9,897 nt of DNA from an uncultured Methylobacteriaceae bacterium. Its GTDB lineage: Bacteria; Pseudomonadota; Alphaproteobacteria; Rhizobiales; Beijerinckiaceae. Within the stretch, counting starts at the first letter, position 1. Each line of letters opens with the position of its first letter. The position numbers and the translations under genes were made by a program. The notes beneath the pieces are model-generated. The model saw only the letters and a list, made by a program, of their open reading frames with translations. It was not told the origin of the DNA and made no database searches. The stretch covers positions 1-9,897 of the forward strand of contig CALMTJ010000336.1 of NCBI GenBank assembly GCA_937872715.1. The letters run 5' to 3'. This document shows, in pieces, positions 1-6,827 of this stretch.

Positions 1-2
1 GG

Positions 3-1268
3 CTCTGCGCGGCCGCACGCCTGTCCCATGCCGGCCTTCGCACGATCCTCGTCGACGACCACGACCGGCTCGGCGGGCGGGCGACGAGCGAGATCATCGA
101 GGGCTTCACCGTCAATGTCGGGGCGATCGCGATCGAGCTCGGCGGCGTGTTCGAGGAGACGTTCCGGCTGGTCGGCGCTCCTCTCGACATCCGCGAGCCG
201 AAGCCGGCCGCCTCCTTCTTTCTCGACGGCAAGATCGTGGATGTCGGCCGTGGCGGGTGGGGCCTCCTCCTCGGCCAGATCACGAAGAGCGCCGCCAAGG
301 TGCTGGACAGGATGGCGGAAGCGCGCGCCGGCAACCTGCCGGACGGACGGCAATCCACGACCGATTGGCTCTCCGCCTACACCCGCAACGAGACCGTCCA
401 CGCGCTCTTCCGCAACCTGTGCGCGGCGATCTTCGCGGCCAACGCGGACGAGCTCCCGGCCCGCGCCTTCCTGACCTATTTCACCTCCAAGGGCGCGTTC
501 AAGCGCTTCGGCTTCTCGCCTTCCGGCACGGTCGGAATCTGGAACAGCCTCGGCGAGGCCGTCCGGCGGCACGGCGGCGAGGTCTGGCTGAACTCGCTCG
601 CGACCCGCATCATCGTCGAGAACGGCCGCGTGGCCGGCGTCGAGCTGCGCCGGAACGGCGAAACGGTCGAGCTGCGGAGCGACACCGTGATCAGCAATGC
701 CGGCCCGAAGGCGACGGTGGCGCTCGCCGGGGAGGCCGCCTTTCCGCCGTCCTACGCGCATGCGACCCGCGACGTCCTCAAGCCCGCCGCCAACATCGTG
801 ATCAACATCGCGAGCCGCGAGCCGATCCTGGCCCATCCGGGCATCGTGACCTTCGGCAAGACCCGCAGGCTCTGCAACATGGCGAACCTGTCGGCGACCT
901 GCCCGGAGCTCGCGCCTTCCGGCTGGCACCTCTACGTCGCTTACGCCGTGCCGAAGCCGGCGCTCGGCCCCTTCGACGAGGCCGCCGAGATCGCGGCCTC
1001 GATGGCCGACCTGCGCGAGCAGTTCCCGGACTTCGACGCGAGAGCCCGCATCCTGTCCGTCCGGGTCATGCGGGACGATTGGCCGGCGCAGCGCTCCTGC
1101 GCCGGTTACGACCTGCCGCGCGAGACCGGGATCGAGGGTCTCTGGTGCGTCGGCGACGCCGTGAAGGTCTACGGCAACGGCGGCACGCAGGCCTGCGCCG
1201 AGACGGCGAAGCTCGTGACGGACGCGATCCTGGCCGGCCGGCCGCAGCACGCGCGGCTCGCATCGTGA
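3..1268 (+). CDS. FAD-dependent oxidoreductase, CrtI/phytoene-desaturase-like (5' truncated by window edge)
   Basis: Flavoprotein of the NAD(P)/FAD amine-oxidase/phytoene-desaturase superfamily. The open frame enters from the left edge and gives 421 residues before TGA. The visible N-terminus is the second half of a Rossmann dinucleotide-binding fold: it opens on GLxAAxxL-type residues (LCAAARL), followed by a hydrophobic strand ending in V17-D18-D19 and then L-G-G-R at fragment residues 23-26, the usual FAD phosphate/ribose region. The GxGxxG glycines therefore lie at or just before base 1, so only about 10-25 residues are missing. Near the C-terminus WCVGDAVKVYGNGGTQA (around residues 381-397, GD at 1152-1157) is the FAD-closing motif of this superfamily. 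An internal ATG at 147 is too late, since it would delete the FAD fold. The stop overlaps a possible GTG for the next gene, so it is probably the first or an early gene of the transporter operon. Family-level assignment is strong; the substrate is unknown. It could be a desaturase, isomerase or oxidase. Confidence 0.88.
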   Translation, partial: LCAAARLSHAGLRTILVDDHDRLGGRATSEIIEGFTVNVGAIAIELGGVFEETFRLVGAPLDIREPKPAASFFLDGKIVDVGRGGWGLLLGQITKSAAKVLDRMAEARAGNLPDGRQSTTDWLSAYTRNETVHALFRNLCAAIFAANADELPARAFLTYFTSKGAFKRFGFSPSGTVGIWNSLGEAVRRHGGEVWLNSLATRIIVENGRVAGVELRRNGETVELRSDTVISNAGPKATVALAGEAAFPPSYAHATRDVLKPAANIVINIASREPILAHPGIVTFGKTRRLCNMANLSATCPELAPSGWHLYVAYAVPKPALGPFDEAAEIAASMADLREQFPDFDARARILSVRVMRDDWPAQRSCAGYDLPRETGIEGLWCVGDAVKVYGNGGTQACAETAKLVTDAILAGRPQHARLAS

Positions 1269-1289
1269 TCGCGGCCGGTCTCCCCTCGC

Positions 1290-1294
1290 GGGGA
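1290..1294 (+). promoter_or_regulatory. Shine-Dalgarno-like GGGGA deciding the livF start
   Basis: GGGGA sits 6 nt before GTG 1301. The competing in-frame GTG at 1265 makes a 4-nt GTGA overlap with the upstream stop but has no purine-rich site before it. This favours 1301, though coupled translation from 1265 cannot be excluded. Confidence 0.5.
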
Positions 1295-1300
1295 CAGCCC

Positions 1301-2113
1301 GTGCCGTCCGCGGCCCCGGCCCCGCTCCTCGAGTTCCGCAACGTGCGGGTCGTGTACGACAAGGCGATCGAAGCCGTGCGGGACGTGAGCCTCAGCGTGC
1401 CCGAGCGGGGCGTGGTCGCGCTCCTCGGCTCGAACGGGGCCGGCAAGTCGACGCTGCTGAAGGCGATGTCGGGCCTCCTCTACACGGAGGAAGGCGTCCT
1501 GGAAGGTGGATCGATCCGCTTCCGCGGAGCCGAAATCCAGGCGCTCGCGCCGGACGAGCTCGTGCGCTCCGGCATCGTGCAGGTGCCGGAGGGGCGGCGG
1601 GTCTTCGCGGCGCTGACCGTCGACGAGAACCTGGCGATGGGCGGCTTCACGAAGTCCGGCTCGTCCGCGCGCGCCAAGCTGGAGCGCGTCTTCGAACTGT
1701 TTCCGCGCCTCGCCGAACGGCGCGGGCAGGTCGCGGGCTACATGTCCGGGGGCGAGCAGCAGATGCTGGCGATCGGGCGGGCTCTCATGAGCGAGCCCGT
1801 GGTGCTGGCGCTGGACGAGCCGTCCCTCGGGCTCGCACCGCTCGTCATCGACCGCATCTACGGAGTGATCGCCCGCCTGCGGGACGAGTTCGGATTGACC
1901 GTTCTGCTCGTCGAGCAGAACGCGCAGCGCGCGCTCGACGTCGCCGATCACGGGTACATCCTGGAGAACGGGCGCGTGGTGCTCGACGGCCCGGCGGACC
2001 GCCTCGCCGGCAACGAGGACGTGCGCGAGTTCTACCTCGGCGTGTCCCGCGAAGGCGAGAAGAGCCTGCGGGACGTCAAGCACTACAAGCGCCGCAAGAG
2101 GTGGCTCTCGTGA
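1301..2113 (+). CDS. livF: HAAT-family ABC transporter ATP-binding protein (LivF type)
   Basis: One of the two cytoplasmic ATPases of a branched-chain amino-acid-type (HAAT) importer; it hydrolyses ATP to drive uptake through the LivH/LivM-type permeases encoded downstream. With GTG 1301 it has 270 residues. Walker A is GSNGAGKST at 43-51, the ABC signature SGGEQQM starts at 149, and Walker B is VLALDEPS with D172-E173. The sequence LLVEQN after Walker B, with Gln in place of the usual H-loop His, is a LivF hallmark that separates it from LivG. The protein ends in a basic tail (HYKRRKRWLS), longer than in E. coli LivF; I recall this tail from homologues paired with acyl-CoA ligases. The alternative start GTG 1265 would add 12 residues. 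The stop overlaps the livG GTG by 4 nt. The symbol is by family; the substrate need not be leucine. Confidence 0.93.
   Translation: MPSAAPAPLLEFRNVRVVYDKAIEAVRDVSLSVPERGVVALLGSNGAGKSTLLKAMSGLLYTEEGVLEGGSIRFRGAEIQALAPDELVRSGIVQVPEGRRVFAALTVDENLAMGGFTKSGSSARAKLERVFELFPRLAERRGQVAGYMSGGEQQMLAIGRALMSEPVVLALDEPSLGLAPLVIDRIYGVIARLRDEFGLTVLLVEQNAQRALDVADHGYILENGRVVLDGPADRLAGNEDVREFYLGVSREGEKSLRDVKHYKRRKRWLS
2096..2102 (+). promoter_or_regulatory. Shine-Dalgarno AAGAGGT deciding the livG start
   Basis: AAGAGGT lies 7 nt before GTG 2110 and overlaps the competing GTG at 2101. The 2110 codon therefore has a correctly spaced site and the GTGA stop/start overlap, while 2101 has neither. Confidence 0.65.
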
Positions 2114-2922
2114 CGGTTCTCCTGTCCGTCCAGGGCCTCTCCAAGACGTTCGGCGGCCTGAAGGCCGTGAGCGGCGTCGATCTCGATGTCGCGGAGGGCG
2201 AGATCTGCAGCGTCATCGGCCCGAACGGGGCCGGCAAGACGACGCTGTTCAACCTGATCTCGGGCGTGCTGCCGCCGTCGGCCGGGCGGCTCGTCTTCGC
2301 GGGACGGGACCTCAGGGAAATCCGGCCTTGGCATTTCGCCGGGATCGGGATCGGCCGCACCTTCCAGAACCTCGCGCTGTTCAAGCACGGCACGGTGGCC
2401 GAGAACATGCTGACCGGCCGCCACGTGCACCTGCGCTCGACCGTGTTCGACGCCGTGCTCCATCTCGGCCGCACCCGCCGCGAGGAGATCGCGGCCCGGC
2501 GGCGGATCGAGGAGATCATCGAGTTCCTGGAGATCGAGCACATCCGCGACGCCGTCGTCGGCACCCTCTCCTACGGGCAGCAGAAGCGCGTGGAGCTCGG
2601 CCGGGCGCTCGCCTCCGACCCGAAGCTCCTTCTCCTGGACGAGATGGTGTCCGGGATGAACCGCGAGGAGACGGAGGACATCGCCCGCTTCATCCTCGAC
2701 ATCCGCGATCAGCTCGGCATCACCATCCTCATGATCGAACACGACATGCGCATCGTCATGGACATCTCCGACCGCGTGCACGTCCTCAATTTCGGGGAGA
2801 AGATCGCGGGCGGCACACCGGACGAGGTGCGGTCCGACCCGGCCGTGCTCGAGGCCTATCTCGGATCGAAGCACGGGCGGGCGGAACCGGCGCGCGGGGA
2901 GGCGGCCGCCCATGTCGGCTGA
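2110..2922 (+). CDS. livG: HAAT-family ABC transporter ATP-binding protein (LivG type)
   Basis: Second cytoplasmic ATPase of the importer, expected to pair with LivF under the permease dimer. It has 270 residues from GTG 2110. Walker A is GPNGAGKTT at 37-45 (Lys43), the signature LSYGQQ has Ser154, and Walker B is LLLLDE with D177-E178. MIEHDM carries the H-loop histidine that LivF lacks. The insertion between Walker A and the signature, containing RTFQNLALF and ENMLTGRH, is typical of LivG. One oddity follows Walker B: the usual LDEP-x-x-G-L/M-N reads LDEMVSGMN, so the proline is Met179. The start overlaps the livF stop by 4 nt and the end overlaps the ligase ATG by 11 nt, so synthesis is probably coupled on both sides. 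The C-terminal extension is low-complexity (Ala/Glu/Gly) and may be dispensable. Confidence 0.94.
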   Translation: MTVLLSVQGLSKTFGGLKAVSGVDLDVAEGEICSVIGPNGAGKTTLFNLISGVLPPSAGRLVFAGRDLREIRPWHFAGIGIGRTFQNLALFKHGTVAENMLTGRHVHLRSTVFDAVLHLGRTRREEIAARRRIEEIIEFLEIEHIRDAVVGTLSYGQQKRVELGRALASDPKLLLLDEMVSGMNREETEDIARFILDIRDQLGITILMIEHDMRIVMDISDRVHVLNFGEKIAGGTPDEVRSDPAVLEAYLGSKHGRAEPARGEAAAHVG

Positions 2923-4864
2923 CGCGCTTCGGGCGCCGGCCCTGCGAGCCGTGGCGAACGGGACGACCGCCTCGCCGGCCGGCTTACCGGCGGGCGCGGA
3001 GGAGCTCGCTGCGGCGCTGCATTCGGGCGGCACGACCCTGCCGCGCCTCCTCAAGGCGCGCGCGCTCGCCCATCCGGACGGGCTCGCGCTCCGCGAGAAG
3101 GAGCACGGCATCTGGAAGCGCTACACGTGGCGCCACTACCACGAGCGCGCCTGCCTCGTCGCGCAGGGGCTGCTGTCGCTCGGCATCCGGCCGAGCGACA
3201 GGATCGCGGTCGCGAGCGAGAACACGCCGGAATGGTTCTACGCCGATCTCGGCGCCCAGATGATCGGCGCGGTCGTGGTCGGCATCTACCCGACGAACCC
3301 TTGGCCGGAGCTTCAATATATCGTCGCCCATTGCGGGGCGCGCGCGGTGTTCGCCGGCGACCAGGAGCAGACGGACAAGGTCTACGACGCGATGGCGAAG
3401 GGCGGCGGCCTGCCGGCCGTCGAGGCCGTGATCTGCACGGACATGAAGGGCCTCGCCCGCTACGGGCAGGCGAGCCTCATGTCCTTCGAGGCTTTGTGCG
3501 AGCGCGGCGCCCGCTTCCGCGACGGCGAGCCCGACGCCGAGGCGCGCCTGCGCGGTCTGATCGACGGAGCGAGCCCCGACGAGACCTGCATCATCGTGTA
3601 CACCTCCGGCACCACCGGCCCGCCGAAGGGCGCGATGCTGTCCCACCGCAACTTCGTCGCCTCGGCCAGCGCCTATGGCGAGGCGATCGGCATGGCCGGC
3701 CACCCCTTCCGGGCCGTCAGCTACCTGCCGCTCTGCCACTTCGCCGAGCGCTGCTACACGATGGTGATGCAGCTCGTGCTGGACGGCGAGGTGAGCTTCG
3801 CCGAATCGGTCGACACGGTCGCAGGCAACATCCGGGAGATCGCGCCGACCTTCTTCATCGGCGTGCCGCGCATCTACGAGAAGCTGAAGCAGAACTTCTC
3901 CTTCCGGCTCGGCGAGACGGGGCGGTTCCGGCAGGCCCTCGTCGGCCGCATGATGGCGGCCGGGCGCGGCATCTCCGACCGGAGGCAGGCGGCGAACGGG
4001 AGGATGGGGGCCGCGGACCGGCTCCTCTTCGTCGTCCTGTACTGGGCGTTGTTCCGGAACGTGCAGCGCTATCTCGGGCTCGACCGCTCGCGCCACCGCC
4101 TCTGCGCCGGCGCCTCCGTGTCGGCCGAGACGCTGCGCTTCTTCGACATCATCGGCCTGCCGACCTCGCAAGGGTACGGGCTGACGGAATCGGGCGGCGT
4201 CGTGTTCATCCAGGACGACAGGCATCGCCGGCTCGGCGGATGCGGGCTGCCGATCCGGGGCGCCGAGTGGCTGAGGGCCGCCGACGGCGAGATCCTCATC
4301 CGGGGCGCGAGCGTCTTCAAGGGCTATTACGACGACCCGAAGGCCACCGCCGAGGCGGTGACGGCCGACGGCTGGTTGAAGAGCGGCGACATCGTCGACG
4401 TCCTGGACAACGGCGAGCTGACCGTCGTGGACCGCAAGAAGGCGATCATCATCACGGCGGGCGGCAAGAACATCGCCCCGTCCGAGATCGAGAACGCGCT
4501 GAAGGATTCCGACTACGTCAAGGAGGCGATCGTGGTCGGGGAGGCCCGGAAGTTCGTGGGCGCGCTGATCCAGGTGGATTACGACAATGTCGGCCGCTGG
4601 GCCGAGTCGCGCGATCTCGCCTACACGAACTACCGCTCGCTCGCGACCCTGCCGGAGGTCCGCGAACTCGTGCAGGGCATCGTGGACGAGACCAACAAGC
4701 GCTTCGCGCGCGTCGAGAACGTGCGCCGCTTCGTCATCCTGGACAAGGAGCTCGACCACGACGACGGCGAGCTCACCGCGACCCAGAAGGTCCGGCGGGC
4801 GATGATCGAGAAGAAGTTCGGGCGCGAGCTCGACCTCATCTACGGCGAGGAGGCCGCCGCCTGA
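2912..4864 (+). CDS. Long-chain-type acyl-CoA ligase (AMP-forming)
   Basis: ANL-superfamily enzyme that adenylates a carboxylic acid with ATP and transfers it to CoA. It has 650 residues, the length of FadD15/eukaryote-type long-chain acyl-CoA synthetases rather than the roughly 520-residue benzoate-type ligases. The ATP-binding P-loop YTSGTTGPPKG is at 230-240, the A5 motif QGYGLTE at 420-426, the ribose-binding Asp of SGD is D493, and the hinge region VDRKK is at 506-510, followed by GGKNIAPSEIE. The catalytic C-terminal lysine is K626 in ATQKVRR. ATG 2912 has GGGGAGG 9 nt upstream (2896-2902). The first ~45 residues are low-complexity and poorly conserved by eye. The gene sits inside the transporter operon, overlapping livG by 11 nt and livH by 1 nt, so it probably acts on the imported acid and traps it as a CoA ester. 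Exact chain length or ring preference cannot be read from sequence. Confidence 0.94.
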   Translation: MSADALRAPALRAVANGTTASPAGLPAGAEELAAALHSGGTTLPRLLKARALAHPDGLALREKEHGIWKRYTWRHYHERACLVAQGLLSLGIRPSDRIAVASENTPEWFYADLGAQMIGAVVVGIYPTNPWPELQYIVAHCGARAVFAGDQEQTDKVYDAMAKGGGLPAVEAVICTDMKGLARYGQASLMSFEALCERGARFRDGEPDAEARLRGLIDGASPDETCIIVYTSGTTGPPKGAMLSHRNFVASASAYGEAIGMAGHPFRAVSYLPLCHFAERCYTMVMQLVLDGEVSFAESVDTVAGNIREIAPTFFIGVPRIYEKLKQNFSFRLGETGRFRQALVGRMMAAGRGISDRRQAANGRMGAADRLLFVVLYWALFRNVQRYLGLDRSRHRLCAGASVSAETLRFFDIIGLPTSQGYGLTESGGVVFIQDDRHRRLGGCGLPIRGAEWLRAADGEILIRGASVFKGYYDDPKATAEAVTADGWLKSGDIVDVLDNGELTVVDRKKAIIITAGGKNIAPSEIENALKDSDYVKEAIVVGEARKFVGALIQVDYDNVGRWAESRDLAYTNYRSLATLPEVRELVQGIVDETNKRFARVENVRRFVILDKELDHDDGELTATQKVRRAMIEKKFGRELDLIYGEEAAA

Positions 4865-5736
4865 TGCGCTTCTTTCTCGAGCTCGCGCTGTCCGGCCTCG
4901 CGGTCGGGGCCGTGTACGGCCTCGTCGCGATGGGTTTCGCGGTGATCTACAAGGCGACCGGCCTCGTGAACTTCGCGCAGGGCGAGCTCACCATGATCAT
5001 CGCCTACATCGCCTGGACGATCCAGACGAACCTGACCGGCAACGTGGCCGTCGTCACCGTCGGCGCGCTCGGCGCCGCGCTCCTGCTCGGGCTCGCGATC
5101 GAGCGCGTCGTGATGCGGCCCATGCTGGGCGAGCCCGTCTTCGCGACCGTGATGGTGACCATCGCGCTGGCCGTGATCCTGCGCTCATCCATCAACTTCA
5201 TCTGGGACGCCTACCCGCACGGGCTCGATCTCGGTGTCGGCCGCAGCGTGGTCCGGGCCGGCGCCGTCGGGATCCGGACCGGGCAGATCGCCGTCGTCGC
5301 GACCCTGCTGGCGATGCTGGCCGGCTTCACGCTGTTCTTCCGCTACTCGAGATTCGGCATCGCCATGCGGGCCGTCGCGGCGGACGACAGGACCGCGCTC
5401 CTCATGGGCGTCTCGACCGGCCGGGTGCACGCGGCCGCCTGGGCGGCCTCGGCGGTGATCTCGGGCATCGCCGGCATCTTCTTCGCGGTCAGCTACGACC
5501 TGTCGCCGACCATGTTCCAGCTCGGCCTGAAATCTTTCCCGGCGACGATCCTCGGCGGCCTCGACGCGGTGATCGGGTCCGGGCTCGGCGGCGTCATCAT
5601 CGGCGTGGCCGAGAACCTCGCCGGCGGCTATCTCGGATCGGGCACGAAGGAGGTCGCGGGCTTCGTGCTGATCATCGTCATCCTCATGGTGCGGCCGTTC
5701 GGGCTCTTCGGCCAGCGCGACATCGAGCGGGTGTGA
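4864..5736 (+). CDS. livH: HAAT-family ABC transporter permease (LivH type)
   Basis: Inner-membrane permease forming half of the transport channel with LivM. It has 290 residues, the usual LivH length, and is strongly hydrophobic, with about eight membrane segments. The first (residues ~5-28) carries AVYGLVAMGFAVIY and is followed by the family motif TGLVNFAQGE. The cytoplasmic coupling loop that contacts the ATPases is MRAVAADDRTALLMGV, starting at M168. The segment after it includes the conserved FPATILGGLD and GSGLGGVIIGVAEN. The start ATG shares one base with the ligase TGA (TGATG), and GAGGAGG at 4847-4853 lies 10 nt upstream inside the ligase gene. The order ATPase, ATPase, ligase, permease, permease differs from the E. 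coli liv operon (permeases before ATPases) and is a feature of acid-uptake versions of this family. Confidence 0.94.
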   Translation: MRFFLELALSGLAVGAVYGLVAMGFAVIYKATGLVNFAQGELTMIIAYIAWTIQTNLTGNVAVVTVGALGAALLLGLAIERVVMRPMLGEPVFATVMVTIALAVILRSSINFIWDAYPHGLDLGVGRSVVRAGAVGIRTGQIAVVATLLAMLAGFTLFFRYSRFGIAMRAVAADDRTALLMGVSTGRVHAAAWAASAVISGIAGIFFAVSYDLSPTMFQLGLKSFPATILGGLDAVIGSGLGGVIIGVAENLAGGYLGSGTKEVAGFVLIIVILMVRPFGLFGQRDIERV

Positions 5737-5737
5737 G

Positions 5738-6784
5738 ATGCGCAGCGGCACCTTCAAGGAGACCTATCCGGAGCTGATCGCGCTCACCGACTCCCGGCTC
5801 GTCTGGTTCTGGGGCGCCGTCCTCGCAATCGCGCTCGCGGCGGCGCCCTACCTCGTGAACGCCTATCTCCTGTCGCTGCTCACCGCGATCCTGATCACGG
5901 TCACGGGCGTGCTCGGGCTGAACATCCTGACCGGCTATACCGGCCTGATCTCGCTTGGCCATGTCGGCTTCCTGGTCACGGGCGCCTACGGCTACGCGGT
6001 GGTGTCCGGCAGATGGGGGCTCCCGCCCCTTCTCGGCTTCGCGGCGTCCGGAAGCGTGGCGGCGCTGCTCAGCCTCGTCGTCGGCGCGCCATCGCTCCGG
6101 CTCCGCGGCCTCTATCTCGCGATCACGACGCTCGCCTTCGCGTTCATCGTCAGCCACCTGATCATCGAGGCGGCCCCGCTCACCAACGGGGCGCGGGGGA
6201 TCACCGTGGAGCGGCCGAGCTTCGGCGGCCTGTCCTTCGCGTCCGACCAGGCTTTCGCCCATCTCTGCCTCGCGATCGCGATCCTGACCCTCTTCGGCAC
6301 CCTGAATCTGCGCCGGAGCCGGATCGGCCGGGCCTTCGTGGCGATCCGCGACAACGACATCGCGGCACGCGCGATGGGCGTGAACCTGCACGCCTACAAG
6401 CTGCTCGCCTTCACGACGAGCGCCTTCGTCACCGGCATCGCGGGCGCCCTCTACGGCATCTATCTCAGCTACGTGTCCGTCGAAGGATTCCCGTTCCTGC
6501 TCTCGATCGAGGCGCTCGCCATCCTGATCGTAGGTGGGCTCGGCTCGCCGCTCGGCGCGATCCTCGGGACGATCTTCGTCACCCTCCTGCCGGAGCTGAC
6601 GCGCTCGGCCCTGGCGATGTTCGGGAGCGAGGCCGAGGCGCTCTTCTCGACGGGCGCGCAGGAGCTGAAGAGCATCCTGTACGGGGTGGTCATCATCCTG
6701 TTCCTGCGCTTCGAGCCCCGGGGGCTGGTGGGGATCTGGCACGACATCCGGCGGCTGTGGGTCCACTGGCCGCTCCGCTTCTGA
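5738..6784 (+). CDS. livM: HAAT-family ABC transporter permease (LivM type)
   Basis: Second inner-membrane permease of the importer, 348 residues. A polar N-terminal stretch of about 22 residues precedes the first membrane helix. The conserved LivM motif GLISLGH is at 69-75, followed by VGFLVTGAYGYA. The cytoplasmic coupling loop is AIRDNDIAARAMGV, starting at A202 (R204-D205), followed by YKLLAFTTSAFVTGIAGALYG. A second conserved block is IVGGLGSPLGAILG. The ATG comes 1 nt after the livH stop (TGAGATG), with only a weak upstream site (GAGCGGG, 5725-5731). Translation probably depends on ribosomes terminating livH. The end is followed by a 43-nt gap before the binding-protein gene. Confidence 0.94.
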   Translation: MRSGTFKETYPELIALTDSRLVWFWGAVLAIALAAAPYLVNAYLLSLLTAILITVTGVLGLNILTGYTGLISLGHVGFLVTGAYGYAVVSGRWGLPPLLGFAASGSVAALLSLVVGAPSLRLRGLYLAITTLAFAFIVSHLIIEAAPLTNGARGITVERPSFGGLSFASDQAFAHLCLAIAILTLFGTLNLRRSRIGRAFVAIRDNDIAARAMGVNLHAYKLLAFTTSAFVTGIAGALYGIYLSYVSVEGFPFLLSIEALAILIVGGLGSPLGAILGTIFVTLLPELTRSALAMFGSEAEALFSTGAQELKSILYGVVIILFLRFEPRGLVGIWHDIRRLWVHWPLRF

Positions 6785-6794
6785 CGTCTCGAAG

Positions 6795-6810
6795 GCCGGC
6801 ACCGACCGGC
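6795..6810 (+). other. Short hairpin between livM and the binding-protein gene
   Basis: GCCGG and CCGGC form a 5-bp GC stem around a 6-nt loop (CACCGA) in the 43-nt gap. A hairpin here could stabilise or process the transcript so that the binding protein is made in excess, as is common in ABC import operons. The stem is short and could occur by chance in GC-rich DNA. Confidence 0.25.
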
Positions 6811-6815
6811 GGAAC

Positions 6816-6823
6816 AGGGAGGA
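6816..6823 (+). promoter_or_regulatory. Strong Shine-Dalgarno AGGGAGGA for the binding-protein gene
   Basis: AGGGAGGA ends 4 nt before ATG 6828. It is the strongest ribosome binding site in the operon and fits a periplasmic binding protein needed in excess over the permease. Confidence 0.7.
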
Positions 6824-6827
6824 CACG

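Noticed and set aside
257..1264. Long upstream extension of the livF frame inside the oxidoreductase gene
   Set aside because: The extension is low-complexity Arg/Ala/Gly sequence overlapping a clear FAD oxidoreductase in another frame; the ATPase fold begins only after about 1325.
2984..4759. A 591-codon open frame on the minus strand opposite the acyl-CoA ligase
   Set aside because: It mirrors the ligase codons in GC-rich DNA, shows no family motif, is rich in Arg/Ala/Asp/His as expected from antisense of such genes, and the plus-strand ligase is unmistakable.
3127..4863. Long upstream extension of the livH frame inside the ligase gene
   Set aside because: The extension is an off-frame shadow of the ligase; the membrane protein starts at ATG 4864 with its own ribosome site.
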